Of a stretch of 64,000 nt of DNA, positions 20,020 through 28,121 are shown one piece after another. Numbering within the stretch: position 1 is the first letter of the stretch; each line of letters begins with the position of its first letter. Origin of the DNA: Myxococcus sp. (GTDB lineage Bacteria; Myxococcota; Myxococcia; Myxococcales; Myxococcaceae); contig JACSRE010000437.1 of the NCBI GenBank assembly GCA_014879945.1, forward strand, positions 1 through 64,000, written 5' to 3'. The notes below the pieces were generated by a model that was not told the origin of the DNA, did no database searches, and was given only the letters and a program-made list of their open reading frames with translations. Position numbers and translations under genes: made by a program.

Positions 20020-20916
20020 TCACCGAGCCGGCGGCTGGAACTCGAACGGCAGCGTGACGGTGACCGTGCCGACACCGGCGGACCTGGGGAACTTCCAGGT
20101 GCTCACCCTGCCTGCGGTGCAGGTCGCCAGTTCGGCACTGGAGACCGTCTTCTGGGCCACCTGCGACTTCGACACCGAGCCGTTCGCCGAGATGACCACC
20201 TTCACGACGACTTGCCCGGTCAGGGTCGGGTCCTTGGTCAGCGCAGCTTCGTAGCAGAACCGAATCTGGCCTAGGTTGCTCTGAGCGACCTTCTGGACGG
20301 CGTCCTTGGCGAGTGACCCGGTGATGGTCGGGTCGCCCACCGAAACGCCAGGCTGGCCCCCCTGCGCGACGGCTGCGGCACCAGCTCCTGCCTCCGCTGG
20401 CGGCGCGGCAACGTCGATGGAAGCAGGTGCGTCGTCGCCGTAGGCCGCTGCGCAGAGCCCGGTCATCGTGGCGAGCTCCTCGTCGTCGGCCTGGCCCTCA
20501 TGGTCCCGGAGGTACTGGCCATACTCACGCGCGGTGGCGAACTTGTTCATCACCACCTCCATCGTGCATTCGCACATCCGGCGATTGATGCTCGCGTCGT
20601 CCTTCTTCGCGGCCTCGCAGCTCGCCAGGTACTCGCCCTGCGCGACGGCTGGCCAGCGGTTCTTCGAGTGCATGGGTGCGAGTTCCTCTCGAACCGTGCG
20701 CAGCTCTTCGGCGCTCATCTCGGCGCGCAGCTTCTGGGCCCTAGATGGCGTAGCCGCCTCCTCCGTCTCTGCTCCACGCGTGACGGCTGGCGAGCGAGTA
20801 GGCTCCTCGTCTACGGCGACAGCGTCCGGCGCGTCGCCCTTGTCCTTGCAACCGATGAGTGCCCAGCCGACGCCGACCGCAACGGCCGCAAGCACTGCGA
20901 GTCTGGCCATGGTCAT
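20020..20916 (-). CDS. Lipoprotein with AgmX/PglI-type C-terminal domain
   Basis: 298 aa. The start at 20916 follows GGGGGGA. A signal peptide with lipobox (ALIGC) marks an outer-membrane or periplasmic lipoprotein. The C-terminal 90 residues (IRFCYEAALTKDPTLTGQV ... VSKSQVAQKTVSSAELATC ... WKFPRSAG) match the AgmX/PglI C-terminal domain of myxobacteria, which resembles the TonB C-terminus. The middle part has several cysteines (MCECTMEVV). AgmX-like proteins are linked to gliding and envelope machinery, but this one is mobile-element cargo. It precedes nothing on its strand; the membrane gene at 20939 is upstream. Confidence 0.82.
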   Translation of the reverse strand: MTMARLAVLAAVAVGVGWALIGCKDKGDAPDAVAVDEEPTRSPAVTRGAETEEAATPSRAQKLRAEMSAEELRTVREELAPMHSKNRWPAVAQGEYLASCEAAKKDDASINRRMCECTMEVVMNKFATAREYGQYLRDHEGQADDEELATMTGLCAAAYGDDAPASIDVAAPPAEAGAGAAAVAQGGQPGVSVGDPTITGSLAKDAVQKVAQSNLGQIRFCYEAALTKDPTLTGQVVVKVVISANGSVSKSQVAQKTVSSAELATCTAGRVSTWKFPRSAGVGTVTVTLPFEFQPPAR

Positions 20917-20938
20917 CGTTCCCCCCACCGTGGTTCGG

Positions 20939-21679
20939 TCAGTTGGCACCCGGAGTGGCAGCCCGCGATGAGAGCGCCAACTTGAGACGGCGGACACCCG
21001 TGGCGACGAGGAGGATCGCCGTGAATGCGAGCGCCACAACCTCAGACGAGTGGTTCTTCGGGATCAGCGCAATCATGAGTCCGACGACAACAGCTGCGAC
21101 GAATGCGACGCCCGCAAGCAGCTTCGCCATTCCGGAGACCGCTTGCGCGTCGGTATCGATGGGCGGACTGCTCACGATCAGAAGGATGAGCGCGATGACG
21201 GCCGCCACCAGCGAAAGCGAGAACCGCATCATTCCATCCGCCGAGTCGCTCGCCAGCACGGCCCGCGACTTCTCGTAGGTGGCCAGGACGTCGTTCCTTC
21301 TCGCGTACTGCTGGCACGTCTCTCCGAGGAACTCGGACATGCCGGTGGTGTTCTTGCCCAGCACCCTCGATGTAGAACGGTCGCGGTCGCTGTGCTTCTC
21401 CTTGCACTCTTGGAAGCGCCGCTGAGCCTCCGATTCCTCAAGGACGAGGAACTCCGGGAAGCCGAACTTGGTCTTGCCCGTCGGCATGACCACCCAGTCG
21501 CCGGACGTCTTGCTCTCCAGTTCCTTCGGGATGTTGCCGAGATTCTCGACGGTGTTTCTGGCCTTCCTCACCTCGTCGGACTTCGTCGCGCGGCCCATCA
21601 CGCCAACGGCAATGTCGAGCGCGAGAACTGCGCCAATACCGACGAGCGTGACCATCAACTGCACGGACCGGCCGCTCAT
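20939..21679 (-). CDS. Membrane protein, unknown, paired with the AgmX-type lipoprotein
   Basis: 246 aa. One N-terminal hydrophobic helix (about 8-28), a long soluble central region (30-155) with two cysteines, then two or three hydrophobic helices near 155-225. No family recognised. It lies 22 bases upstream of the lipoprotein gene on the same strand and probably shares its transcript; together they look like a small envelope unit carried by the element. Confidence 0.75.
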   Translation of the reverse strand: MSGRSVQLMVTLVGIGAVLALDIAVGVMGRATKSDEVRKARNTVENLGNIPKELESKTSGDWVVMPTGKTKFGFPEFLVLEESEAQRRFQECKEKHSDRDRSTSRVLGKNTTGMSEFLGETCQQYARRNDVLATYEKSRAVLASDSADGMMRFSLSLVAAVIALILLIVSSPPIDTDAQAVSGMAKLLAGVAFVAAVVVGLMIALIPKNHSSEVVALAFTAILLVATGVRRLKLALSSRAATPGAN

Positions 21680-21784
21680 GGTGATCTCTCCGTGTGCATG
21701 TTCCCCTCCTCAATGGAGCCTATCTTTCAAAGTGGGTGCTATCGACACCTGTTTGTGTGCGGCCGGTGAACGCACCGTGCGGAA

Positions 21785-22090
21785 ATGTCCGGCGACCCGG
21801 CGCGGCCCTACCTCGACTACGTCTCGGCTCACGTTCGCCGGCGGCGCGAGAAGCTCAAGCTGACGCAGGAGCAGTTCGCCGAGAAGGCCGGCTTCGACAC
21901 CCGGTTCTTTCGGTTCATCGAGCAGGGCACGAAGGACCTCTCCGTCACGACCCTGGTGCGCCTTGCCGCTGCGCTGGGGTGCGAGCCCGCCGCCTTGCTT
22001 CGGCCCACCCGGCCCGTGGTGAGGAAGCCGGGCAGGCCGAAGCAGAGGTCCCAGAGTTCATCGATGCCGACGCGACGGACGCGGCGCTGA
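21785..22090 (+). CDS. XRE-family helix-turn-helix regulator
   Basis: 101 aa. An HTH_3 domain is visible at about 15-70: RRRREKLKLTQEQFAEKAGF followed by DTRFFRFIEQGTKDLSVTTLVRLAAALG. The tail is basic (KPGRPKQR...RRTRR). Divergent from the membrane gene at 21679. Likely a cI/Cro-like switch for element genes; operator not identified. Its 3' end overlaps the convergent 106-aa gene by 33 bases. Confidence 0.85.
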   Translation: MSGDPARPYLDYVSAHVRRRREKLKLTQEQFAEKAGFDTRFFRFIEQGTKDLSVTTLVRLAAALGCEPAALLRPTRPVVRKPGRPKQRSQSSSMPTRRTRR

Positions 22091-22378
22091 CACTGGCAGG
22101 TGGACGTCTGGATCGTCACCGCGCTGGCGCTGCCCAACCCGGTTGTGTCGCGCCACCAGGTTTTCAACGTCGACTGACCCGATGACCACCTTCCGCAGGA
22201 GCCGCACCCGCTCGATGGCCAGCGCGAGCATCGCCTCCAGCATCTTCGGTGCCCTGGACTTGCTCTCGGCATCCGGCAGGCCCTCGGTGACGAGCAGCTC
22301 GGCGATGAGCTGCGCGGACTCCAGGACGTGGACCACCTCGGCCAGTTCGTCGGCCAGGCTCACCTTGGCCGACCTCAT
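22058..22378 (-). CDS. Small helical protein, unknown
   Basis: 106 aa. Amphipathic helices (LADELAEVVHVLESAQLIAE ...) with an arginine-rich end. The ATG overlaps the stop of the upstream 77-aa gene by four bases (ATGA), which supports both being translated. Last gene of the annealase/nuclease operon. Function unknown. Confidence 0.58.
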   Translation of the reverse strand: MRSAKVSLADELAEVVHVLESAQLIAELLVTEGLPDAESKSRAPKMLEAMLALAIERVRLLRKVVIGSVDVENLVARHNRVGQRQRGDDPDVHLPVSAPRPSRRHR

Positions 22379-22608
22379 GGAGATTCCCCCGACGTCGGGG
22401 ACATCTTGCAGCTCGGTGGAGTGCGGCGACCCCACCGACTGCCGCCCTGGAGGTACTCCTGGTCGCCCACCACCAGGTATGTGGGCTTCCAGTCCGGCGC
22501 GTTGGTGACGCGGACGAGGCCGCACCGCTTGCACCACTCGACCATCTTCTTGTCCCGCCCGTCGTCGAACGTCTCGACGGCGAGTACCGCGAACGAGTGC
22601 CCGGTCAC
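22375..22608 (-). CDS. Small CxxC protein, unknown
   Basis: 77 aa from a GTG two bases after the nuclease stop codon, with AGGAGG about 11 bases upstream. It holds a WCKRCG knuckle (one CxxC) in a segment reading TFDDGRDKKMVEWCKRCGL. A second pair needed for a zinc finger is absent, apart from one cysteine near the end. Coupled to the genes on both sides. The end of the gene contains the 14-bp palindrome at 22387-22400. Confidence 0.5.
   Translation of the reverse strand: MTGHSFAVLAVETFDDGRDKKMVEWCKRCGLVRVTNAPDWKPTYLVVGDQEYLQGGSRWGRRTPPSCKMSPTSGESP
22387..22400. repeat. 14-bp palindrome, copy 1
   Basis: CCCCGACGTCGGGG, also at 29126-29139. Here it lies near the end of the 77-aa gene and nine bases before the start of the 106-aa gene. 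Confidence 0.5.
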
Positions 22609-22610
22609 GA

Positions 22611-23414
22611 CTACCGATCCTCCTGGCAGCGGGAGCGGTAGGGGCACGACTTGCAGGCCCAACCTCGCACCGGAAAGCTGACCCCGGCATCGACGGCCTT
22701 GAGGACACCAGCGGCCTGGCGAAGAAAGTCTGCCTGGTCGCCATCGTCGCGGCGCACGTCCTCGACCTGCACTGCCGGTGACTTCGTCTTCGTGGTGACG
22801 CTGAACCTCAACCCGACCTCACCCCAGCCGAGCTGTTCAGCGGCGAAGCCGTAGGCGCTCAACTGGGTGTCGAAGATGAGCTGGTCGAGCGTGTACTTCT
22901 TGCTGCTGGTCTTGTGTTCGACCAGCACGCGATGGCCGTCTTCTTCGATGACCAGGTCTATGACCCCCTTGAGCTTCTCGTCGATGACCTCGCCGGTCTC
23001 GACGTCGTAGAGGTCCACCACGAAGGGCTGCTCGACGCCGACCACCTTCACGGGCTGCGCCGTGGGGTGGGACAGCGTGACGTCGAGCATCTGGAGACCC
23101 TTCTTTACGGCGTCCTCGAACCCAGTGCCCTCCTCGTCCTCTTGGAGCGGCACCGGCCCGTTCTTCGCCAGAGTCATGGCGTCGAGGAACCTCTGCTTCA
23201 CCTCGTCCACCGGAGCCGGCTCCTCCCGCATCAGCCACTGGTAGTGGTGCGCAAGCGCCGTGTGGAAGGCGGAGCCGAACGCCAGCGGCATCGGCACGAA
23301 CTCCGGGTCAGCCCCAGCGATGTAGCGGTACTCGAACCTCTTGGGGCAGAGCATCCACGTCTTCAACTGCGTGACGGAGAAGTGGAGACCGTCGGGCTTC
23401 ATGGGCGCGTTCAC
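22611..23414 (-). CDS. PD-(D/E)XK nuclease with Fe-S cysteines (Cas4/RecB-like)
   Basis: 267 aa. Opens LHFSVTQLKTWMLCPKRFEYRYI, the typical RecB-nuclease helix with the first cluster cysteine (about C22), and closes with CKSCPYRSRC, which supplies the other three. Between lie the catalytic parts: GVIDLVIEEDGHRVLVEHKTSS with D...E-x-K. This is the Cas4/AddB-like 4Fe-4S exonuclease type. GTG start overlaps the annealase stop as GTGA (an ATG at 23402 is an alternative). With the Rad52-like gene it makes a phage-type recombination pair: nuclease resects, annealase pairs the single strands. Confidence 0.87.
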   Translation of the reverse strand: MNAPMKPDGLHFSVTQLKTWMLCPKRFEYRYIAGADPEFVPMPLAFGSAFHTALAHHYQWLMREEPAPVDEVKQRFLDAMTLAKNGPVPLQEDEEGTGFEDAVKKGLQMLDVTLSHPTAQPVKVVGVEQPFVVDLYDVETGEVIDEKLKGVIDLVIEEDGHRVLVEHKTSSKKYTLDQLIFDTQLSAYGFAAEQLGWGEVGLRFSVTTKTKSPAVQVEDVRRDDGDQADFLRQAAGVLKAVDAGVSFPVRGWACKSCPYRSRCQEDR

Positions 23415-24217
23415 GCCGCACCATCGGGCTGTTGCTCGTGGTGCTCGCCCCCGTTGTGGAGCTGCGCGTTGAGCGTGGTGATGAGCTCGGAGGCCTGCTG
23501 CCGGGAGAGGAACTCCAACTGGCAGCCGAACTTGGTCTTCACCTGCGAGCGGAAGCTCGACTGCTCGACGACGCCCAGCTTCCGGGCGATGCTCCAGATG
23601 GCGGCCAACTGCTTTGAGCTGAGCCGGTTCCGCTCCTGCACCTGTGAGCGCACCTCAGCAGCCGTGGCAGTTCGGGTGAAGCCGGGTGGCGTCGTGTCCA
23701 CGGCGGCCGGAGCGGCCGGCACGGGGGCCCGGACCACGGTCGTCGTGGCCTGGAACGGCGCGGCACCGTCCTCGGGCAGGTTGTCGTCGTCGAGCGTGCC
23801 CTCGTAGGCAGCCTTGCCGACACCATGGAAGGCAGCGCCCTTCTTGAAGGCGTTGGTGAACGCGCCCTTCCTGGCATCAGCCTCGCTGCTGGCGATGTGG
23901 CCGCCGTCGGCCAGCGACTCCGCGAACACCACGAAGTTCCCGTCGACCCACTGGCCCAGCTCCAAGGTTAGGTCGCAGATGGCCTCGAACGCCGGCCTTC
24001 CGTTGCTGCGCTTCACTTCCTTCACGGTGACGGTGCGGTGGGCGCGGAACCCGCCGATGCCCAGCACCTCGTTCAGTCGGTTGACGATGTGCTGGTAGCC
24101 GATGCCGGTGGTGTCGTACCCGCGCCCGGTCAGCTTGCCCTCGGTGCGCTGGATGCAGCTCTCGGGAAACGGCGCGGCGAGGGCGGCGTAGATCTTCCTG
24201 CGGGTGTTCTCGTCCAT
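23411..24217 (-). CDS. Rad52/22-like single-strand annealing protein
   Basis: 268 aa. The N-terminal 150 residues follow the Rad52 pattern: GRGYDTTGIGYQHIVNRLNEVLGIGGFRAHRTV, then a beta strand region and SSEADARKGAFTNAFKKGAAFHGVGKAAYEG. A Pro/Ala linker leads to a C-terminal helical region (SSKQLAAIWSIARKLG) that could bind a partner. Expected to anneal ssDNA in element recombination. Stop overlaps the nuclease start. ATG at 24217 chosen; the leader before it is not conserved. Confidence 0.86.
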   Translation of the reverse strand: MDENTRRKIYAALAAPFPESCIQRTEGKLTGRGYDTTGIGYQHIVNRLNEVLGIGGFRAHRTVTVKEVKRSNGRPAFEAICDLTLELGQWVDGNFVVFAESLADGGHIASSEADARKGAFTNAFKKGAAFHGVGKAAYEGTLDDDNLPEDGAAPFQATTTVVRAPVPAAPAAVDTTPPGFTRTATAAEVRSQVQERNRLSSKQLAAIWSIARKLGVVEQSSFRSQVKTKFGCQLEFLSRQQASELITTLNAQLHNGGEHHEQQPDGAA

Positions 24218-24247
24218 GTGGTGCTTCTCCCTGTGGGTGGAAACGGC

Positions 24248-24287
24248 GAAGCCCCCGCTCCGCGACATGCGGAACGAGGGCCTCTTC
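24248..24287 (-). terminator. Hairpin between the VWA operon and the annealase operon
   Basis: GAAGCCCCCGCTCCGC pairs imperfectly with GCGGAACGAGGGCCTCTTC around a GACAT loop. The arm set is typical of phage and element terminators. It lies after the 35-aa gene and 31 bases before the annealase start on the leftward strand. Confidence 0.5.
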
Positions 24288-24308
24288 GGTACTTCGGTGG
24301 AACGACGT

Positions 24309-24416
24309 TCAGCTCGGGCTCAGCGGCTTCGGCTTCGACTTCCTGGTGGCGCAGTAGGCATCGAGCGCGAGCAAGATGGCCTGCACCGCAATCTTCACGA
24401 GCGGTTTCCAGTTCAT
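24309..24416 (-). CDS. Possible 35-residue membrane peptide
   Basis: Short frame MNWKPLVKIAVQAILLALDAYC opening (first 20: one hydrophobic helix) with a basic Pro/Lys tail. GAGGT lies six bases upstream of the ATG. It follows the VWA gene on the same strand by 14 bases. Too short for coding statistics; judged by ribosome site and topology. Confidence 0.42.
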   Translation of the reverse strand: MNWKPLVKIAVQAILLALDAYCATRKSKPKPLSPS

Positions 24417-24430
24417 GTTTCGACCTCGGG

Positions 24431-25693
24431 TCAGATGGTGAAGGCCGCCTCGGCGGCGGCTTCTTCCACCGTGTCGAGGCGGTGAATTGCAGTGACCTCG
24501 TCGCACCACGGCTTCAGCGCGGCGATGTCGACTCCGATGCCGAAGCCGAGGATGGTTGCCCCGAGGCCCTCGGCCAACTGCCTGACGACGGGCGCGTCCT
24601 GAGTCTCAGACTCGCCGTCGGTGATGATGACGACGTCGGCCTTCTTCATGGCCCCGCCGCTCTCTTGGATGATGGACAGCGCCCTGGCGAGGACGCCGGT
24701 GATGTTCGTTCCGCCGCCGGCGTTGACGAAGAGGCACTGCTCCGGGAGCGCCTCGCCGATGCCCACGCGGGCCTCATGCTTCACGGCACCGTCGAAGCAC
24801 AGCAGCGCGAAGGGCCGCCGCTGCCGATGCGCCACCTCAAGCAGCGCAAGGGCGACGGCGGTGGCCCAGATGTCCTTCGGCCCGTCCATGGACCCGCTCT
24901 TGTCGAGGCAGACGACCAGTGGCCCGCGCCCCAACGAGTCCGTGCCCTGGAGGCGGTACTGCATGACGCGCCCCTCCACCAGGCTGGCGAGGAAGGACTT
25001 CCTGAGAAGCGGGTGAGTCAGCTTCGCCAGCTCGGAGGGCAGCAGCCGGGAGAGGTTCGCCCCGAGCTCGACGTCGGACACCTCGTCGGCCCCGTGGCGC
25101 ACCTTGGCCTTCTGCTTCGCGGCGGCGATGCGCTTGAACTTCCCGGCCAGCATGGCGATGCGGGCGAGCCGGTCATCCCGCTTGAGCCGCTGAGCAAGCC
25201 GGCGAGCCTGGGAGCCGGAAGACCGAGCGCCAGTGGTGGAGCCAGTGCCGAACCCCACCGACGAGAGGCCCTCCATGGACTCCCTCTGCTGCTCGATGAC
25301 CTGCGACGACTTCTCGCAGGCCCCGGTGACGGACCGCCGCAGCGCGGGAGCCGGAACCTCTTCGGGCTGCTGCCGGAGGTGGGGCTCCAGCGCCTTCATC
25401 AGCGTCTCCACCGCAGCCCCGGCGGCGTCAGCGTCACCCAGGCACTCGGCAGCAAGCCGAGAGAAGGCCGGCAGTTCGGCGCAGAGGGTGTGCAGCTTCT
25501 CGGCCCAGCCGGTCAACTCTTCGGTGTTGTCGTTGGCGACGGCCGTCTCGGAGCCGCCGGAGTAGAGCTTGTCGAACAGCTCGTCCTCCAGCTTGCGGGT
25601 GGCCGAGTCGTCCTTCTGCACGGGCGGCAAATCTCGAGCCTCGCGGTGGAGGAAGACGTGCCACCGGGGGACGTCATGCACGAGGCGGAGCAT
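24431..25693 (-). CDS. VWA-domain protein (ViaA-like)
   Basis: 420 aa. The N-terminal 230 residues are helical; the C-terminal part (about 250-410) is a von Willebrand A domain with the MIDAS motif VVCLDKSGSM (DxSxS), a conserved threonine in GGGTNITG and VVIITDGES. Layout matches ViaA-type partners of MoxR/RavA AAA+ ATPases. It starts two bases after the ATPase stop. Probably acts with the ATPase as a chaperone-like or conflict-related complex; target unknown. Confidence 0.86.
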   Translation of the reverse strand: MLRLVHDVPRWHVFLHREARDLPPVQKDDSATRKLEDELFDKLYSGGSETAVANDNTEELTGWAEKLHTLCAELPAFSRLAAECLGDADAAGAAVETLMKALEPHLRQQPEEVPAPALRRSVTGACEKSSQVIEQQRESMEGLSSVGFGTGSTTGARSSGSQARRLAQRLKRDDRLARIAMLAGKFKRIAAAKQKAKVRHGADEVSDVELGANLSRLLPSELAKLTHPLLRKSFLASLVEGRVMQYRLQGTDSLGRGPLVVCLDKSGSMDGPKDIWATAVALALLEVAHRQRRPFALLCFDGAVKHEARVGIGEALPEQCLFVNAGGGTNITGVLARALSIIQESGGAMKKADVVIITDGESETQDAPVVRQLAEGLGATILGFGIGVDIAALKPWCDEVTAIHRLDTVEEAAAEAAFTI

Positions 25694-25695
25694 GA

Positions 25696-26847
25696 CTACT
25701 TCTCCACCCGGCGAAGGCCGAGCCCCGAGCTGACGGCACGGGCCAGCTCCGCGTGCATCTCGGTGATGTCAGCGGTGGCGGCGTCGATGGTGTCCTTCGC
25801 TCGACGCCCGGCCGACTTGGCCAGCTTCTCCAGCTTCGACACCTGCTGGGTGAAGGCCTCCAGCGCCTGCGCGGCCTGGGCGATGTACGCCTTGCGGTCG
25901 CCGGACCTGAGCCCGGCCACCTTGTCGGCCGTCTCGCGCGCGGCATCGAGAATCTCGACCGCCTGCGTGGCCACCGGGTCGGCAAGACGGCCAACCAGCT
26001 TGGCCACCTTGCTGCGCTCCTTGGGCTCCCGCCAGAGCGCGTCGACCAGAAGAGTGAGGTCCTCCGGCGTCGTCTGCTTCTCGCCCGCCATCCATGCCGC
26101 CGCCTGCACGAGCCGCAGGGACTTCTTCCAACGGCGGTCGCTGGCGATGATGCCCTCCGTTCTGCACGCATCTCGAATGGCGATGAGCGCGTCGACGGTG
26201 GCGTCGGAGACCTTCACCTTGGCGACCTCGGCCTGGGCGGCGCGGAGCGTCTTCATGTCCAGCGAGCCGCTGAGCTTCGGCTCGGCCGCACCGAGGATGT
26301 TCTTCAGGTTCTGAGGACGCAGCAGGTAGTCGACTTGGAACCGCAGCGCGAAGCGGTCGAACAGGGCCTCCAGTTCCTTCCCCTCGGGCAGCTCGTTCGA
26401 CGCGCCGAACATCGACACGAGCGGCACCGGCATCGGCTTCCCGTCGTTGTGGAAGATGCGCTCGTTCACCACCGAGAGCAGGGCGTTGAGGATGGCGCTG
26501 TTCGCCTTGAAGACCTCGTCGACGAAGGCGAACTCGGCTTCAGGCAGCATCCCGGCGGTGACGCGGGTGAATCGGTCGGCCTCCAGGCCCTTCAGGGACA
26601 CGGGCCCGAACAGCTCCTCGGGCGTGGAGAACTTGGTGAGCAGGCGCTCAAAGTAGGTGCCGCCGAAGGCCTGGGCGAGCACGCGCACCAGGGCGGACTT
26701 CGCGGTGCCAGGGGGACCGAGGAGCAGGACGTGCTCACCAGCGAGAACGGCGGCGAGCGAGCCGTCGATGACGGGCTGGCGCTCGGGGAACAACAGCAAC
26801 AACTGCGCCCGAAGGGCGGCGATGGCCTTGTGCATGTGGAACTCCAT
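25696..26847 (-). CDS. MoxR-family AAA+ ATPase (RavA-like)
   Basis: 383 aa. Walker A LLGPPGTAKSALV (about 38-46), RavA-like FERLLTKFSTPEELFGPVSL, Walker B FAFVDEVFKAN, sensor 1 in FGASNELPEG and the RFALRF arginine-finger region. The C-terminal 120 residues are helical and acidic, like the RavA discoidin-linking region but shorter. ATG at 26847 chosen; TTG at 26871 and ATG at 26835 are in frame. Middle gene of the triad with the 293-aa and VWA genes. Confidence 0.88.
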   Translation of the reverse strand: MEFHMHKAIAALRAQLLLLFPERQPVIDGSLAAVLAGEHVLLLGPPGTAKSALVRVLAQAFGGTYFERLLTKFSTPEELFGPVSLKGLEADRFTRVTAGMLPEAEFAFVDEVFKANSAILNALLSVVNERIFHNDGKPMPVPLVSMFGASNELPEGKELEALFDRFALRFQVDYLLRPQNLKNILGAAEPKLSGSLDMKTLRAAQAEVAKVKVSDATVDALIAIRDACRTEGIIASDRRWKKSLRLVQAAAWMAGEKQTTPEDLTLLVDALWREPKERSKVAKLVGRLADPVATQAVEILDAARETADKVAGLRSGDRKAYIAQAAQALEAFTQQVSKLEKLAKSAGRRAKDTIDAATADITEMHAELARAVSSGLGLRRVEK

Positions 26848-26875
26848 GGTGGGGTGGGCGAAGCCGGCCAAGCCG

Positions 26876-27757
26876 TCAGGCCGCGTGCTTCGCGTTGAGC
26901 AACGTCTCGATGGACGACGCGAGCTGCGTGAGCGTCGAGTCCAGGTCCTTCACCTGCACCTGCAAGATGTCGCGGTAGAGCTGGGCGCGCGACTTCAGCG
27001 CATCGAAGGCGTCGAATCGGCGCACCAGGGTCGACGTGCGTTCCGGCGGCTGGGCTAGGAAGGACTCGACCTCGGCCTTCAGTTCGGTGAGTTCGGTCTC
27101 CAGCGACTTGGCAGCGGCGTCGCCAAGGGTGCGGTGGGCATCGGCGGAGTCATGGACGGGGAGCAGGTAGAACCGCGACGAGCCGATGGACTCGATGGCC
27201 GCCTGCAATTTGCGAAGCGGCTCCGCGTGCGGCGCGGGAACCCACCAGACGCCACCGTTCTCCCGCAGCAGCACCGCCGAGAAGGACTGCAAGGTGCGCG
27301 TGATGGTGCGGCGCACGTCGTCGGCGGTGTGCGTGTCCCTCAACGCGGTGAACCGGGACTTGATGGCCACCACCAGCTCGTGTGCCGGGCTGTCGGTGCC
27401 CAAGGTGCCGGTGAGCAGTTCCAGCGCGACCTTGGCCTCCTGCGTGTAGGTCAGGGTGCCGTCGTCGTGCTTCTGCTCGTGGACCACCGCGAACACCACG
27501 GACGCCTCGTTGTCGATGACGGGGCGGATGAGGCGGTCGACGAGGCCCACCTGGGTCTCACGAACCGCCAGCTTGAAGGCCTTCTCGACGGTGGGCGGCT
27601 CGGGGAGCAGCTCCTTCGGGAGGCCGGTGTTCTTCCACTTCGATTCCAACGACTGCCGGTCGATGCTCGCGTCGGCGAGGCTCCACCAGCAGAGGTCTCC
27701 GAGGTGCGTGCCGCCGGTGGCGAGCACGTTCACCAACTGCGTGAGCGCAGCGTTCAT
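26876..27757 (-). CDS. Unknown partner protein of the MoxR-VWA unit
   Basis: 293 aa, no recognised domain. Notable parts: CWWSLADASID near the N-terminus, GGVWWVPAPHAEPLRKLQ in the middle followed by SSRFYLLPVHD, and a long C-terminal coiled-coil segment (KSLETELTELKAEVESFL). AGGAGC precedes the ATG. First gene of the operon. The WWVP...FYLLPV pattern looks like a beta-barrel or substrate-recognition core. It may define what the ATPase-VWA pair acts on. Confidence 0.7.
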   Translation of the reverse strand: MNAALTQLVNVLATGGTHLGDLCWWSLADASIDRQSLESKWKNTGLPKELLPEPPTVEKAFKLAVRETQVGLVDRLIRPVIDNEASVVFAVVHEQKHDDGTLTYTQEAKVALELLTGTLGTDSPAHELVVAIKSRFTALRDTHTADDVRRTITRTLQSFSAVLLRENGGVWWVPAPHAEPLRKLQAAIESIGSSRFYLLPVHDSADAHRTLGDAAAKSLETELTELKAEVESFLAQPPERTSTLVRRFDAFDALKSRAQLYRDILQVQVKDLDSTLTQLASSIETLLNAKHAA

Positions 27758-28121
27758 GTCGGGGCTCCTGGTGCACGCCGTACGACTGCTTCGGCTGTGC
27801 ACAGGAAAGGCCGGCGGCATCACCGGCAGAGAGGCGAAGGCCCCTCTGTCTTCTTCTTCCGAAGAAACCCCTCGAATTGCCAAAGTGCGGCCCGCCCGGT
27901 GGCGAAGGGTCGGGCGTTTCAGGCATAATGCTCCCGCTCGCTGCCATTCGGCGCGCACCCGTCGGCCCAATGGTTGGGCCTCGCAATCGGCGGGTTGATG
28001 GTGCCCAGGGCTGAATTGGTTGCCTTGCCCTGGTTCTCAGTCAGCGCCTGCCTGCCCCCAAGGGGAGGTCGTGTGCCCTGAGAGCCAGGTCAAACAGCAG
28101 TCAGTCCAAGAGGGCATCACC
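27758..28121. other. Divergent regulatory region
   Basis: 364 bases between the divergent MoxR operon and the 327-aa gene. It contains a perfect inverted repeat GGCCCAA/TTGGGCC with a 3-base loop (27964-27980) and AT-richer stretches near 27840-27890 and 27920 (GGCATAAT). Probably holds both promoters. No gene seen. Confidence 0.5.

Noticed and set aside
24038-26314. 758-codon open frame opposite the VWA and MoxR genes
   Set aside because: No recognisable motifs, and the minus strand has Walker and MIDAS motifs with coupled starts.
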